Shown: positions 37,001-44,686 of the stretch, one piece after another
Layout: the number at the start of each line of letters is the position of its first letter
Numbering within the stretch: the stretch's first letter is position 1
Assembly: GCA_031761405.1 (NCBI GenBank)
Contig: JASEVX010000097.1
Span: forward strand, 310,001 to 374,000
From: Serripes groenlandicus
Taxonomy: Eukaryota; Mollusca; Bivalvia; Cardiida; Cardiidae
Reading direction: 5' to 3'
Length of the DNA: 64,000 nucleotides
Notes under the pieces: generated by a model
The model's database searches: none
The model's input: only the letters and a program-made list of their open reading frames with translations
What the model was told of the DNA's origin: nothing
Program-made: the position numbers and the translations under genes

Positions 37001-38509
37001 AGTCTACACTCGCTGCCGTGAAACACATGGCAGATGAACTGTCAATATGATGTAACTGAATATAGTTGAAGACGGCGTTAAACACAAATCAATCAAAGGT
37101 ATTCAACTGCCAAACTTCTTGGTAGGCATACAACCTGGTTTTAGATAAATTGAACCTGAGACGGAAAGTGTCGACCCGGATTAGCTTGCACGGACTATGC
37201 AGGCTGATCTGGGTCGATACATTACGCAGAGGCTATAATGTTGGTTTTCTCGTGGAACGGCTCATATCGTGAATATAAATGCATGATGGCGGACGACGAA
37301 CAACGGACACATGTGGTCCTTATAACTCACCGTATTGGCGAGCTCAAATTAATAAGTTAACCGATAGGTGCAAGTTATATGTTTCACATTGTCTAACTCT
37401 GAAAGTTACACCGATCTCAATCTGAAGCAGCGACACGAAGCAGAATCACAAGTCTAGAAAAAGAACATACGATCAGGTTTATGATCTCTTCTCCCTTCCA
37501 CAACTATCTGATATATGATATACCCATCTCCCAGATCCAGTTCGAACCACGAACTGTTACTTGCTATTGTCCCAGCACAGCAATCGCAGCCATCGGCGAA
37601 ATCATGAATGATGCCATCAATCGCCCGTTCCGGTATCCATCCAGAAAAAGCGCTGCTTGAAATGATCGATTTACTTTTTGATATCAGTGTAGAATCAAGA
37701 CCAACTGAAACCATCAATATTAAATTATTGTTCTTTCTCTGAGATATCACTAAGAGAGTTTTATAAATAATGAAAATTATCAGTACAGAGATGATACTAA
37801 CATGTATGAGACATTCTATCCTGATACAAGTTCACATAATTTTCTAACAAGCCAGGATCCGCATTTACGCTGCTCACAGAAGTCAACTTGAACCTTTTCC
37901 AATGAAATGGCTTATATGATAAACACTTGAGCCGTCCCGCCAGAAAATCAACATTGTGGACTCTGCGTAAAGGATCAGCCTAAGCAGGCCTACCCGGATA
38001 GACACTGTTCACATCCTGTGGATTTTCTGTTTCATGAATCATTACTCTATATCTCTATGCCCCTGAGACGGAATGTGTTGGCCCGGATCAGTCTGATCTG
38101 GGTCGATATATTACGCAAATGCCATAATGTTGATTTTCTCGCGGAACGGCTCATATGATAAATACTTATAATCTGGAACATAATTCGTACTTGTAGATTA
38201 TGACCAGAACGAGTACATACCATATGTCATGTTCTGTTATGACTATGATTAATACGCTTGGTTATATAATTTAAGTTTTTGATGTTTTCCACTGACATTT
38301 AAAGGTAAGGTTAATGAATTGATTTTTTTACGAGAGTAAGCATTCAATAATAATTACGCAAAATCAGAAACGTAGATATAATCTTGTCTAGGTCCATGTG
38401 CAAACTACATATTTACGATATGTACAAAAGTAGAATAGACGTATTAAATCAAAACATACTCACCAGATATGCAAACAAATAACAGGAAAATCTTGATTAT
38501 GACATCCAT
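12971..38509 (-). CDS. Lectin/EGF-like transmembrane receptor with an amplified cytoplasmic exon array
   Basis: Exons (5' to 3' on minus): 38509-38464 signal peptide; 37704-37471 and 32340-32149 galactose-binding-like domain 1; 31582-31349 and 27915-27724 domain 2; 25625-25488, 24000-23863 and 23405-23268 EGF-like repeats; 22160-22049 transmembrane; then tail exons 20376-20332, 19901-19854, 19246-19145, 18621-18532, 17602-17495, 16726-16619, 16229-16128, 15604-15515, 14585-14478, 13707-13600 and terminal 13067-12971. Ectodomain introns are all phase 1 and tail introns all phase 2. Summed length is 2,430 nt (810 codons with stop) and no junction makes a stop. The predicted type I protein has a 15-residue signal, two lectin-like domains (16-299), three 8-Cys EGF modules (300-437), one membrane helix (about 445-470) and a long cytoplasmic tail. 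Domain order resembles MEGF/scavenger-receptor-like molecules of molluscs, which suggests binding of glycans or microbes. Which tail exons are used together is unknown, and one (20,332-20,376) is doubtful. Confidence 0.85.
13600..13707 (-). CDS. Tail exon A1
   Basis: 108 nt, phase 2-2, GAATTTTAG|A to AATAC|GTCAGT. NNETKDDPENGG ... DHVYSTIAEN. An (A)n(TA)n tract sits directly after the donor. Confidence 0.75.
13849..14207. mobile_element. MITE with TTAGTCCCCTAC ends, copy 1
   Basis: TTAGTCCCCTAC at the left and GTAGGGGACTAA at the right are inverted. The interior has a duplicated GATCTGTGACACATGATTAC segment and an (ACTG)n run. It interrupts an array unit between TTCATTTGAAA and AAATGTAGATAC. 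Non-coding, 359 bp. Confidence 0.8.
14478..14585 (-). CDS. Tail exon A2
   Basis: 108 nt, phase 2-2. Same peptide as the other A-type exons. It lies about 880 bp from A1 because of an older internal duplication plus the insertion at 13,849-14,207. Confidence 0.75.
15515..15604 (-). CDS. Tail exon B
   Basis: 90 nt, phase 2-2, TTTCAG|A to AACAT|GTCAGT. Peptide KNEKKDDKTCEKGSDDYY then TGTVKPTIDEN. It has lost 18 nt relative to the 108-nt form, in frame. Confidence 0.7.
16128..16229 (-). CDS. Tail exon C
   Basis: 102 nt, phase 2-2, TTTCAG|A to AAAAA|GTCAGT. Peptide NNEKKDDTMGGAKTYKK then GSDRSTGTVKQTIDKK. The YSTI tyrosine is lost (KQTI). Confidence 0.7.
16619..16726 (-). CDS. Tail exon A3
   Basis: 108 nt, phase 2-2. 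Same peptide as the exons at 17,495, 14,478 and 13,600. Confidence 0.75.
16868..17226. mobile_element. MITE with TTAGTCCCCTAC ends, copy 2
   Basis: Identical to 13,849-14,207 and carried along by the 3-kb duplication, so the insertion predates it. Confidence 0.8.
17495..17602 (-). CDS. Tail exon A4
   Basis: 108 nt, phase 2-2, TTTTAG|A to AATAC|GTCAGT. Peptide NNETKDDPENGGANTNKK then AGSEGQTDHVYSTIAEN. It carries an acidic-x-x-Tyr-x-x-Ile motif. Confidence 0.75.
18532..18621 (-). CDS. Tail exon B2
   Basis: 90 nt, phase 2-2. Peptide KNEKKDDKTCEKGSDDYY then TGTVKPTIDEN. Identical to the exon at 15,515-15,604. Confidence 0.7.
19145..19246 (-). CDS. Tail exon C2
   Basis: 102 nt, phase 2-2. Peptide begins NNEKKDDTMGGAKTYKK and ends GTVKQTIDKK. 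Identical to the exon at 16,128-16,229 within the tandem duplication. Confidence 0.7.
19307..20331. repeat. Array units, mostly without exon
   Basis: Units starting CAATAAACGAAACAA at about 19,397 and 19,540 lack the tail exon (the acceptor is fused to GAATGATT). The unit near 19,910 keeps a short exon. Spacer motifs are CTGTGAATATACAG, ATAGATAATTCGGACTACTT and CTTATGCAGCGGATGAG. Confidence 0.7.
19854..19901 (-). CDS. Tail exon, short form
   Basis: 48 nt, phase 2-2, TTTCAG|A to AATAA|GTGAGT (the best donor of the array). Peptide SEKPKDPVCSPIAEN. The front half (NNETKDDP..) is deleted in frame and the tyrosine of YSTI is replaced by Cys. Confidence 0.65.
20332..20376 (-). CDS. Possible first tail exon, hairpin-containing
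   Basis: 45 nt between TTTCTGTTAG and GTCTGTAT, phase 2-2, peptide IVAIVKPIATIIEN. Its end resembles the KPTIDEN end of other tail exons. Most of it is a perfect hairpin (GTGGCGATTG / CAATCGCCAC), so it may be a rearranged remnant rather than a used exon. Confidence 0.4.
20377..22048 (-). other. Intron after the transmembrane exon
   Basis: No conserved coding frame was recognised. A degenerate copy of the window's first repeat (reverse orientation, ATGGCCTAGCGACCTGG) lies at about 21,245-21,390. An open stretch at 21,790-22,002 resembles nothing I know. Confidence 0.5.
22049..22160 (-). CDS. Receptor exon 9: transmembrane segment
   Basis: 112 nt, TTATTATAG|AT to CGCAG|GTAATT. A Ser-rich stalk (ASSSSSS) leads into a helix of Val/Ile (IWIVVGVGVIVLVVVVV...), stopped by LRNRR. 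It enters in phase 1 and leaves in phase 2, so it converts the ectodomain phase to the tail phase. Confidence 0.85.
22183..22385. mobile_element. TTAACCCTTT-type MITE, decayed full length
   Basis: AAGCCTTTCCAAAATATAAC, CTACAGCAGACGACTTTG, GTTGAAAACATTG and GTCGTCTACTGCAGAGGCG keep the family order. It lies just upstream of the transmembrane exon. Confidence 0.65.
22430..22630 (+). mobile_element. SINE type 2, decayed
   Basis: GTTTGATCCCCGGTCG (B-box-like), GTGTCTGGATAACATTACCAG, AAACGCCGTGATATGACTAA and the GAAAGCG tail. The head is damaged. Confidence 0.6.
22904..23060. mobile_element. Tc1/pogo-like MITE, TA target site
   Basis: The ends CAGTCAAACCAGTGCTAAAG and CTTATACACAGGTTCCACTG are inverted and flanked by TA. 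It shares GGAATAGCAATTCCCTG and AAAGACCACATG with 27,445-27,608. CAGTnnAACC ends are usual for pogo-type elements. Confidence 0.65.
23268..23405 (-). CDS. Receptor exon 8: EGF-like module 3
   Basis: 138 nt, phase 1-1: CVDGTYGEHCLSTCGHC, then CKNGCEPGYLGLWC. The acceptor is GATTTCAG|AA and the donor CAGA|GTAAAT. Confidence 0.85.
23863..24000 (-). CDS. Receptor exon 7: EGF-like module 2
   Basis: 138 nt, phase 1-1: CQYGTYGLNCKEACGHC, then CPSGCASGYQGDRC. The acceptor ATTTAAG|TATGCC has a weak pyrimidine tract, the least certain splice site of the ectodomain. Confidence 0.8.
24001..25487 (-). other. Receptor intron between EGF modules 1 and 2
   Basis: No exon or element recognised apart from an AT microsatellite at about 24,665-24,705 and a short GTCGTTCCTTACACTCACA motif near 25,279 that resembles the terminal motif of the element at 9,728. 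Confidence 0.45.
25488..25625 (-). CDS. Receptor exon 6: EGF-like module 1
   Basis: 138 nt, phase 1-1. Eight cysteines (CFEGYYGRDC ... CGRC ... C ... C ... C ... C) in the compact spacing of MEGF/scavenger-receptor EGF repeats. Junctions are TTAAAAG|GG and CCCAA|GTATGT. Confidence 0.85.
25626..27444 (-). other. Receptor intron between lectin domain 2 and EGF module 1
   Basis: It contains a partial TTAACCCTTT MITE at about 26,515-26,640, a TGACGTCA-containing palindromic stretch near 26,765, a poly(A) run of about 24 at 27,155-27,178, and a YY1-like AAAATGGCGGCC at 27,095. No coding frame. Confidence 0.5.
27445..27608. mobile_element. Tc1/pogo-like MITE, TA target site
   Basis: It starts CAGTCGAACCTGGG and ends with the inverse CACTGGTTGGGCTG, TA on both sides. 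Same family as 22,904-23,060. It lies close to the donor of receptor exon 5. Confidence 0.7.
27724..27915 (-). CDS. Receptor exon 5: second half of lectin-like domain 2
   Basis: 192 nt, TTTTTCAG|AA to TAGAG|GTATTT. QHYQGMNIYLHS after splicing and FTICELKVYRG at the end parallel exon 3. Confidence 0.85.
28145..28665. repeat. Minisatellite, unit about 59 bp
   Basis: About nine imperfect units of CATGCCATTAATATNCCACT, GGTTAGGTTGGCACATGACA and TGGGTCATA. It is intronic in the receptor gene. The short open frame across it is a by-product. Confidence 0.85.
28666..30462. other. Receptor intron, no gene seen
   Basis: AT-rich. The stretch 29,680-29,760 (ATGACAATGCTTGTATCCGA, TTACGTATTTCTTT) recurs at 49,400-49,450, so it is an unnamed repeat. 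A YY1-like ACAAAATGGCGGAG lies near 29,797. Confidence 0.4.
30463..30721. mobile_element. Foldback element (GAGCCGTTCC family), complete
   Basis: GAGCCGTTCCACGAGAAAAC at the left opposes TTATCTCGCGGGCCGACT at the right, with nested palindromes GATCAGCCTGCG and TTAGCCTGCGCGGCATGC inside. 259 bp, non-coding. Confidence 0.75.
31090..31320 (-). mobile_element. SINE type 2, reverse, head truncated
   Basis: Reverse tail TCAGTTATATCACGGCG, then GATAAGTTACCAGTGCTCC, TTATCCTGACACCAACGAG and the AAAGTCATTACTACC-like body. It abuts the donor side of receptor exon 4. Confidence 0.65.
31349..31582 (-). CDS. Receptor exon 4: first half of lectin-like domain 2
   Basis: 234 nt, GTTTCAG|TT to GGGC|GTACGT. 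KAIDG, WYQLDLGKDYIIDRIIVEG and a CHCC cluster parallel exon 2 position by position, so domain 2 arose by duplication of the two-exon unit. Confidence 0.85.
32149..32340 (-). CDS. Receptor exon 3: second half of lectin-like domain 1
   Basis: 192 nt, TTTCCAG|AG to TGGAG|GTATAT, phase 1-1. It starts QHFQGMNIYFNS after splicing and ends with FTICELSVYG, the usual last strand of this fold. It is separated from its first half by an intron of about 5.1 kb holding the gene remnant at 32,952-36,316. Confidence 0.85.
32341..32951. other. Receptor intron 2, proximal part
   Basis: AT-rich, no element or coding frame recognised. Confidence 0.4.
32952..36316 (-). pseudogene. Intronless, frameshifted remnant of a large uncharacterised gene with a Cys-rich C-terminus
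   Basis: Successive minus-strand open segments in different frames read as one decayed protein from about 36,316 (MSDRPRCAILRTMQRG) through LRLGGFHIEMSFLV (35,566), QEVMELVYAANAMVHM (about 35,490), a middle region, then GDDTDLLILLIYHTNLES (33,733) and HAILGCDTTSRLYGIGKG, to a Cys-rich end CTCNKHNIECAVACSNCKG (about 33,080). At least one in-frame stop (about 36,041) and several frameshifts are present. I recognise the pattern as a multicopy family of unnamed proteins in molluscs and cnidarians. The function is not known to me. GDDTDLLILL resembles a nuclease-type acidic motif and the end resembles a CXC-type metal-binding region, both only suggestive. It is clearly more GC-rich than its flanks, lacks introns and sits inside a receptor intron on the same strand, which points to mobile or retroposed origin. 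Confidence 0.7.
36317..37155. other. Receptor intron 2, distal part
   Basis: 36,317-36,900 may be the 5' flank of the inserted gene remnant. 36,940-37,095 keeps a decayed SINE end (GTAACTGAATATAGTTGAAG, ACGGCGTTAAACAC). No gene. Confidence 0.45.
37156..37263. mobile_element. Foldback element (GAGCCGTTCC family), right half
   Basis: CTGAGACGGAAAGTGTCGAC, GCAGGCTGATCTGGG, ATTACGCAGAGGC and TTTCTCGTGGAACGGCTC. Confidence 0.65.
37471..37704 (-). CDS. Receptor exon 2: first half of lectin-like domain 1
   Basis: 234 nt, TTTCAG|TT to GATC|GTATGT, phase 1-1. It contains the signature order of galactose-binding-like folds: ERAIDG, SWFELDLG and YQIVVEGRRDH, plus a CDCC cysteine cluster. Its length equals that of exon 4 (31,349-31,582). 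Confidence 0.85.
37929..38152. mobile_element. Foldback element (GAGCCGTTCC family) with a 15-bp direct repeat
   Basis: GAGCCGTCCCGCCAGAAAAT at the left opposes TTTTCTCGCGGAACGGCTC at the right. ATATGATAAACACTT (37,914-37,928) and ATATGATAAATACTT (38,153-38,167) flank it. It lies in the first intron of the receptor gene. Confidence 0.8.
38464..38509 (-). CDS. Receptor exon 1: start and signal peptide
   Basis: ATG at 38,507-38,509 encodes MDVIIKIFLLFVCIS, a short hydrophobic signal. The donor TCTG|GTGAGT leaves phase 1, matching the next exon (G|TT = Val). No earlier in-frame ATG is needed. The upstream promoter was not recognised. Confidence 0.82.
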
Positions 38510-38599
38510 CGTTTACAAAAGGCCTGTAAATTACATGATAAAAATAAATTACATATGCGTTCTCTACGAAGACTGGTACGAAGACAGTTTGTTTGTATG

Positions 38600-38840
38600 G
38601 TGTTAATCGCCGCTTTTAACACTTTTCCAGTTATATCACGGCGTTTCCCTGGTAATTTACAGAGGATTTCTAGTCCATTGATCCTAACACCAGCGCGACA
38701 GTCGTAGTGCTAACCTAACAACCCTGTGTGCCAAGGAGGGAAAGCCATTACTATCATTTTTAAAGTATTTTGTATGGCCCGCCCGACCTCCCGCAATCGA
38801 GGCGCACGATCTACCACTACACCATGGAGGCGGTTACTTA
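38600..38840 (-). mobile_element. SINE type 2, reverse
   Basis: Reverse of the consensus: CGCCGCTTTTAACAC, CCAGTTATATCACGGCG, TGGTAATTTACAG, AGGGAAAGCCATTACTA, then the tRNA-like head GATCTACCACTACACC. It lies just upstream of the receptor start codon and may carry or disturb its promoter. Confidence 0.75.
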
Positions 38841-38920
38841 TAAGAAGAAGAAGAATTACATTTTAGTATTGGCTTGAACACATAGGTTCATCACTTGAGT
38901 ACGCTTTTTGACGGCCTTGG

Positions 38921-39165
38921 TTGTGTAGTAGTAGAATGGCCGCCTCGGTGCGGGAGGTCGGGGGTTCGATCCAGGTCCGGGTAAGACTTTAAAATTGTAG
39001 TAATAGCTTTCCCTCCTCGGCGCTCAGGACTATGGGGTTAGCATTACGACTGTCTCGCTGATGTCAGGATAAATGGACAAATAGTACTGGCTAATTACCA
39101 AGGAAATGTCGTAATATATCTGGAAAAATGTTGAAAGCGGCGTAAATCACCCGCTACAAACAAAA
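38921..39165 (+). mobile_element. SINE type 2, forward
   Basis: tRNA-like head (GTGTAGTAGTAG, GGGTTCGATCC), CCCTCCTCGGCGCTCAGG, GCATTACGACTGTCTCGCTG, then GAAAGCGGCGTAAATCACC. It forms an inverted pair with the copy at 38,600-38,840. Confidence 0.8.
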
Positions 39166-39627
39166 ACAAAAACATAAACATCCGTAAGTTGCTCCTCATT
39201 TAACCAAGATTTAGCGTATACCATACAACTCGAAGACATTTAAAAGATTATTGACTACTAAGTGAACAACTAACCTTGTTGCCGTAATGACATCCCTTGC
39301 ATACTGTTATAACATGTTTACATACCTTATATTATATATAGTAATACTATATGGTTTGTATCATTCATAAAGGGTATTGAAATGGTTTGAAGAGTGCACA
39401 AAAGATATAATGTCACGGTATCGATAGCGGATATTTTTGTTTGTTTACAGCGTCTGTACAAAACATGAGCAATTTCGCCCTTAGCCAGAAATTTTTCAAA
39501 TTAATTTAATAATTACACCTTCATTTAAGGAGGTCCAGATGTTTCCAAGTCGGCTTCTACAGAACGGTATAACAATGCATTATAAAGAATACAATACGCC
39601 AGTATCGTGTAAAATCAATATCCGGTC

Positions 39628-39790
39628 AATCCTTTCCCCATCCATAACACATCAGCAGGAGACAACTTTGAAAACATTAAAGCGAAAGTATCGGAAATCT
39701 CCATGAACAATTTCTCCTTTTGCCAGAATGTTTTCAAACGTTGTCTGCTGAATGGGCGTAAAAATGAGTCTATATGAAGGAAAGGGTTAA
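39628..39790. mobile_element. TTAACCCTTT-type MITE, nearly complete
   Basis: AATCCTTTCCCCATCCATAA to GTCTATATGAAGGAAAGGGTTAA with internal GGAGACAACTTTG / AACGTTGTCTGCTG. Confidence 0.75.
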
Positions 39791-42374
39791 AGACAATTGT
39801 TGACGATTTAAGCACCAGATAACTATCGAAAACATTATTGATAAAGCAAACGCTCAAACAAAAAGAACAAAGGAAATTCCGCGTGATAAACAATGTTAAC
39901 AACTATTTTGTTTTGTTTTAATTATGTTTCAAATTTTAAACCCGACGTCTAAAAAAAAGGGCTATCTTGAAAACGATAAAATGCTGACTCTAAGAGATGA
40001 TACATAGGTCCGAATCGCAAATAAGATGCAGTATTTTAGCTAATCAAAATAATAATGATACTGAACTTGATTGCGCAAAACACACATACATGTTTAAAGC
40101 AACATACAGTTTAATACGAAGGCATGCATTTTGTAAAGGATAAAAAGAAACCATACAATTTTCGGAAGAGCAAAGAATGATAATTGTGTGTGGATGAATT
40201 TTAAGTTCAAACTAAGTTAGGCTCATAAATAAATTTACTTACTCTGTTTATTATTGTTTTGAATGTTTCAGACATGAGATTAATAAATGTTTGTATACTT
40301 GGCCATGTGAATCAATAGTCTGAATATTTCCGAATAGAGTAGAAAACATTGTGGTAAAAGGAGAAATTGATCTTTAATGATTTCAAAAGTTGTCTTCTGC
40401 AAATGCATTTGCAAGTACACAATGGTATTAAACTACCACAAACAAATATATTTTGTCAGAATAAATAGATGTTACTAGATATCCTTATACGGAATTACAC
40501 TTTAAAATTATATTAAAACCCCCCTTTTTTTTTTTAACTTTTTTGACTTATTCGTAATTCATTCAAGTATTTTTAGCACTTTTGTTTGGCAAACTGATTT
40601 TGATACAGTTGGTGTTGTTGGACATTAATAGACATGTTCTATCCGGCACACTCCATTAACGAACAAATTTCATGTGATGCATGAGAGCCGGGTAGTTTAT
40701 AACGATTCATTGTTGGTTGGTTTGTGATGCATGGCGATAATTGGCTCTGACAAGAACTAATAAGGTTTCTGGTAACTGTTGACATTAACCATGATCTTAT
40801 AACATGCTATCTGTAAATGGCAGTTCATTGTAACCGCGTTTTACAATGCATGTTTCATTACATAAGTCGCAGTGGCATGCACTTTTTATAAAACCGTGCA
40901 TAAATCTATTATAAATTACACCAACTATTTTCTACATGCCGACGAAATTTACGTAATTTCAGTGGAAGACTTGAGGAACAATGTTTTTTAACTTTATTCA
41001 ATAATTAAACTTTCATTCATAAAGAAATTCCGTATTTGAGCCTATATATTTTGTAAGCTGTCTGTTCGTGCTCATAATATAGTTGAACATTGTAACATAA
41101 GACCATACTGTATATATAAAGGTAAAATTACGCCAAATACATCCGCAGTCATGGCGCTCTAGATCCAAATAATTCCTTAAATCCTTTGTTTGCGTAGATA
41201 TGAGTGAATACCATCACCAGAATGCATTGCACATATGACATTGAGTTTTAATTCATTGTAAATAGGTATAGGAAGCACTGGAAATGATTGATTTTATCAC
41301 TTTTAGTATTTTGACTTGTTTAAATGTGAAAGTAGAGAATGTGAAAAGCGGTTTTGTCCGGGCCCGATTTGGTCAAAAATGACGGTAACCAATTTTTCGG
41401 CGGCAGAATTCTTGCATAATGCATGACCCCCCCCCCCCTTCCCCCTCCCCCAATTTTCTTTGGATTGTTTTAAAGCTTAGAGGTAACCCTTTCCAATACT
41501 ATGGGGTATTCTACATGAAAATGATGAGTGATATTCTTCCGAGTAAATCGAATTTCGCAAACAAGATATAATCCCAAAAATGTCAGTTCTATATTGAACA
41601 TACATATTTTTACCGCCTACACTCATTTAAAAAAGATAAACGGTGATCAATATGAGAAAACACTAAGAAATGGAACATGCGCATATTATTTGATATTTTA
41701 TCTTACTTATTAGAATGACAGAAAACAATAACGTTAAATATGTAATATTTGGTTTATAAATGTTTTAGTTCATATATATATATACTTTGGTTTTGATATG
41801 AATGAGAGAGAGAGAGAGAGAAAAAAGCTTGCCTATGCCGGGAAGCGAACCACAGACCTTTCATTTGACAATCTAAGTCAACATCCATTAGACTAGCGCG
41901 ACATCACAATATAACGTTCAAGGTCGAGAATACTTTACATTACTGGAGATTATACGAGAGGCTCTCAAGAGGTGTACAAGTTGCAATTGACGATAAATAA
42001 CTGAAAATAACTAATATTTTGCTCTTAAATATTATATTTCATACGTTTTCGCTGATTTCATTTACTGAAATTTATTTCTTAAGGAAAACAATTAAAGGTT
42101 AGTATGCAGAACATTTCATTTTAGAACTTCACCTTAAAAGTGCCTCTCGTAGGATCGCCAATTTAACTATGAACCAATCAAAACGTTTCATTTCCTTTAT
42201 TTCTTCTTCGACATTAATCATGTAATACAACATTTGATTGATCTACTTGTAATCAAGATCATTTGTTTAACATCTAGGTCAAAATCCACGTTAATCAGCT
42301 TTCGCCGAAAAAACTTGTTTGTAACTATAAGGGTTAAATGTAAGTTCCGAATAGTATAACACGACATTGCCCTC
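39791..42374. other. Intergenic, low-complexity and decayed repeats
   Basis: No gene seen. MITE remnants lie at about 40,335-40,410 and 40,985-41,075. A poly(C) run is at about 41,428-41,439, a (GA)n run at about 41,806-41,821, and a degenerate tRNA-like segment on the minus strand at 41,830-41,905. Confidence 0.5.
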
Positions 42375-42645
42375 GCACACCACTGAACCGCCTCGGTGGT
42401 GTAGTGGTAGTTTGTCCACCTAGGGTTAGAGAGGTCGCAGGTTCGATCCCTGCCCAGGTCAAATAAATTACTTTAAAAATGATAGAAATGCCTGCCGTCC
42501 TTGTCGCTCAGTGTTGCGGTGTTAGTATAATGACTGAGTGGCTGGTGTTAGGATATATGTACCAGCAGTACTGGTAACTTACACCGGAAACGCCGTCATA
42601 TAACTGAAAACATGTTGAAAGCGGCGTAAAACACTAAACAATCAA
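42375..42645 (+). mobile_element. SINE type 2, full length
   Basis: Best copy in the window: CCGCCTCGGTGGTGTAGTGG (A box), GCAGGTTCGATCCCTGCC (B box), then GTTAGTATAATGACTGAGTG, CAGCAGTACTGGTAACTTAC, CCGTCATATAACTGAAAAC and GAAAGCGGCGTAAAACAC. Confidence 0.85.
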
Positions 42646-42747
42646 TCGCACACAACTGAGATAAAGAACTTTTCTGTGTTCGAATGTTCGAATGCACTTC
42701 CGTGCTAGCATGATCTGGTCTTACTACAATGACACTAACACAGAGCC

Positions 42748-42975
42748 TTTTCCCACAAATATACTTTCTCTGATGCCTCTTCAGCAGAAAACTATGGAAA
42801 ACAATGTGACATAAGTTGAAATTGCTCAAAACGAGCATTTTCTCCTTTGTTCAAATTGCTTTCAACTCTATTCAGTGAGTATACGTTCATTTATGGGGAT
42901 TGTCCATGTTTGTGCACAGATGGTTGCTATGTCGCCTGCTGCAGGTTAGTTGTAGGTGGAAAAGAGTTGAACCCT
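42748..42975. mobile_element. TTAACCCTTT-type MITE, decayed full length
   Basis: TTTCCCACAAATATACTTTC to GGTGGAAAAGAGTTGAACCC with central GAAATTGCTCAAAACGAGC palindrome. Confidence 0.65.
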
Positions 42976-43229
42976 TTAGTAAGAGTAACACTTGGGCACA
43001 AAAAGCAAGTAAACAATAGTCACTTACATGCAAACTCTTCTTTTATTTAAACATATTGGTATTTATATCCTTTTTTATAAGATTCAAAAAACACTGTTTT
43101 GTCTAACCTTGAAACGAGGATTTGAATTTAAGACGCTTCCTTGTTAGTAAATTGTAAAGAATATCCGATTTGCAATATCTGATCTTTCAATTGAAAACAT
43201 TAACCAACCATAACTGTATTGTGTGAATC

Positions 43230-43330
43230 TCCCGAAGTCGAGTTTTTAGCGTTGGGAATTTCGATTAACACAGGCGCCATGGATAACGGAACTGTCGCCG
43301 TGATGTTCATGCAAGCATGTTGTAAACATC
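43230..43330 (+). mobile_element. SINE type 1 fragment, internally deleted
   Basis: CCCGAAGTCGAGTTTTTAGC then GAACTGTCGCCGTGATGTTC; the middle is missing. Confidence 0.5.
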
Positions 43331-43819
43331 ATGAATCCCCCCAGCAAATTGTAATATACTGGATGATACAAAACAACTGAACATTTCAAGCTGAATGCAT
43401 TCAGTTCTAGTTCATCACATATGCGAGATATACACATAGTAGCGATGTTATAGCTGTGAAACTTCCTTTTTGACAGTCAATAAATAGTTTTAGGTGGTTT
43501 TTGTACAGCAGGCAGGCTCTCGCAAATGTTATAATTTACATAAATATATAATATGATATCTGTATCTATTGAACTTATCTTAAATAATTATTTCTCTATA
43601 GATACATTATCTTTCGATGTATTGAATTTATTGTTTTATGCATTATTTTGCCATCCACTATGTATAATTACTCTATATTCTCATTAAATTTATTGAATTG
43701 ATTCGGAGTTTAAATTTGAATTAGGTTGGCTTGAGTTTAAAGCCGTTTTCAACGCAAATAAGTCATATTTCGGCAGCCAATTCAGCGAACGTGTTTTCCT
43801 AGTTTTCTTGCACCAACAA

Positions 43820-43985
43820 TGTTTTCAGTTATATCACGGCGTTTCCTGGGTTAGTTACCAGTACTACTGGTACATCTAGTACTACTGGTACATATATCCT
43901 GGCATCAGTCAATCAGACGTTATGTTAACCCCGCAATCCTGAACCCGTCCGGGGATCGAACTCACGACCTCTACATTTTGATAGT
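43820..43985 (-). mobile_element. SINE type 2, reverse, with local duplication
   Basis: Reverse tail TCAGTTATATCACGGCG, TTACCAGTACTACTGGTAC partly duplicated as a 19-bp repeat, ending at the reverse B box GGGGATCGAACTCACGACC. Confidence 0.7.
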
Positions 43986-44686
43986 GAATACTAAGTATAA
44001 GCACCTGACATATGCAATTCATTCTAATTAAGAGACAGAGTTATGTATAAGGGAGTCAGGGCGAGATACCTGAGCTCCTTTAGAAAAATATCCCTTAGTT
44101 CTTTTACGTTCTAAGTGTTTAGCACCGATATACACACGATGCACATTTTCCTGGAAAGAACCAGAACTTGACCTCTAGTTTAGTGGTAGACACTTTAAAG
44201 CATCGCATACATGTCCAGTGCCCAGACCCGGATTTGAAACCAGGACCGTAGAATTGACAGCGCAACGGGTCAAACACTGAACGTCCGGGTCAATTTGTTC
44301 ATTGATAAATGTGTTAACATGTAGTCTAACATCGGCATGGTAAGAGACAATAATCATCAGACAGCTGTATCCTTCTGATTAATGAGGAAAAACGACAAAA
44401 CAGGTTTGTTGCAACGTTAATATCTGTTAGCCGAATCCACCTATCAAATTAATCCGTTTGACTAGCATTCGTCGAGCACTCGCGTGTGCTACGACAATAT
44501 GAATACACCCTGGCAAAAATCGATTTCTGATATAAACGGCGACTTCTTGTGCCACACTGTTTTCAAACGTCGTCCGCTACGGAACATTTCAAATAACGTC
44601 TGTATGTGGGAAATGGTTGACAATAATCGTGACAAAGGGCTTTATCTCTAACCGTGGTCGGGCGTATACTCCTTTTGTCTACCGAT
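43986..44686. other. Intergenic, one MITE right half
   Basis: A right-half TTAACCCTTT MITE lies at about 44,525-44,632 (GTTTTCAAACGTCGTCCGCT to GTATGTGGGAAATGG). Nothing else recognised. Confidence 0.45.

Noticed and set aside
41830..41905. tRNA-like segment on the minus strand (TAGTCTAATGG and GGTTCGCTTCC)
   Set aside because: A and B boxes are present but the acceptor stem does not pair well, so it is more likely a tRNA-derived repeat remnant than a gene.
44165..44250. CCTCTAGTTTAGTGGTAGAC, resembling a tRNA or SINE head
   Set aside because: No matching B box or SINE body follows in the right orientation.
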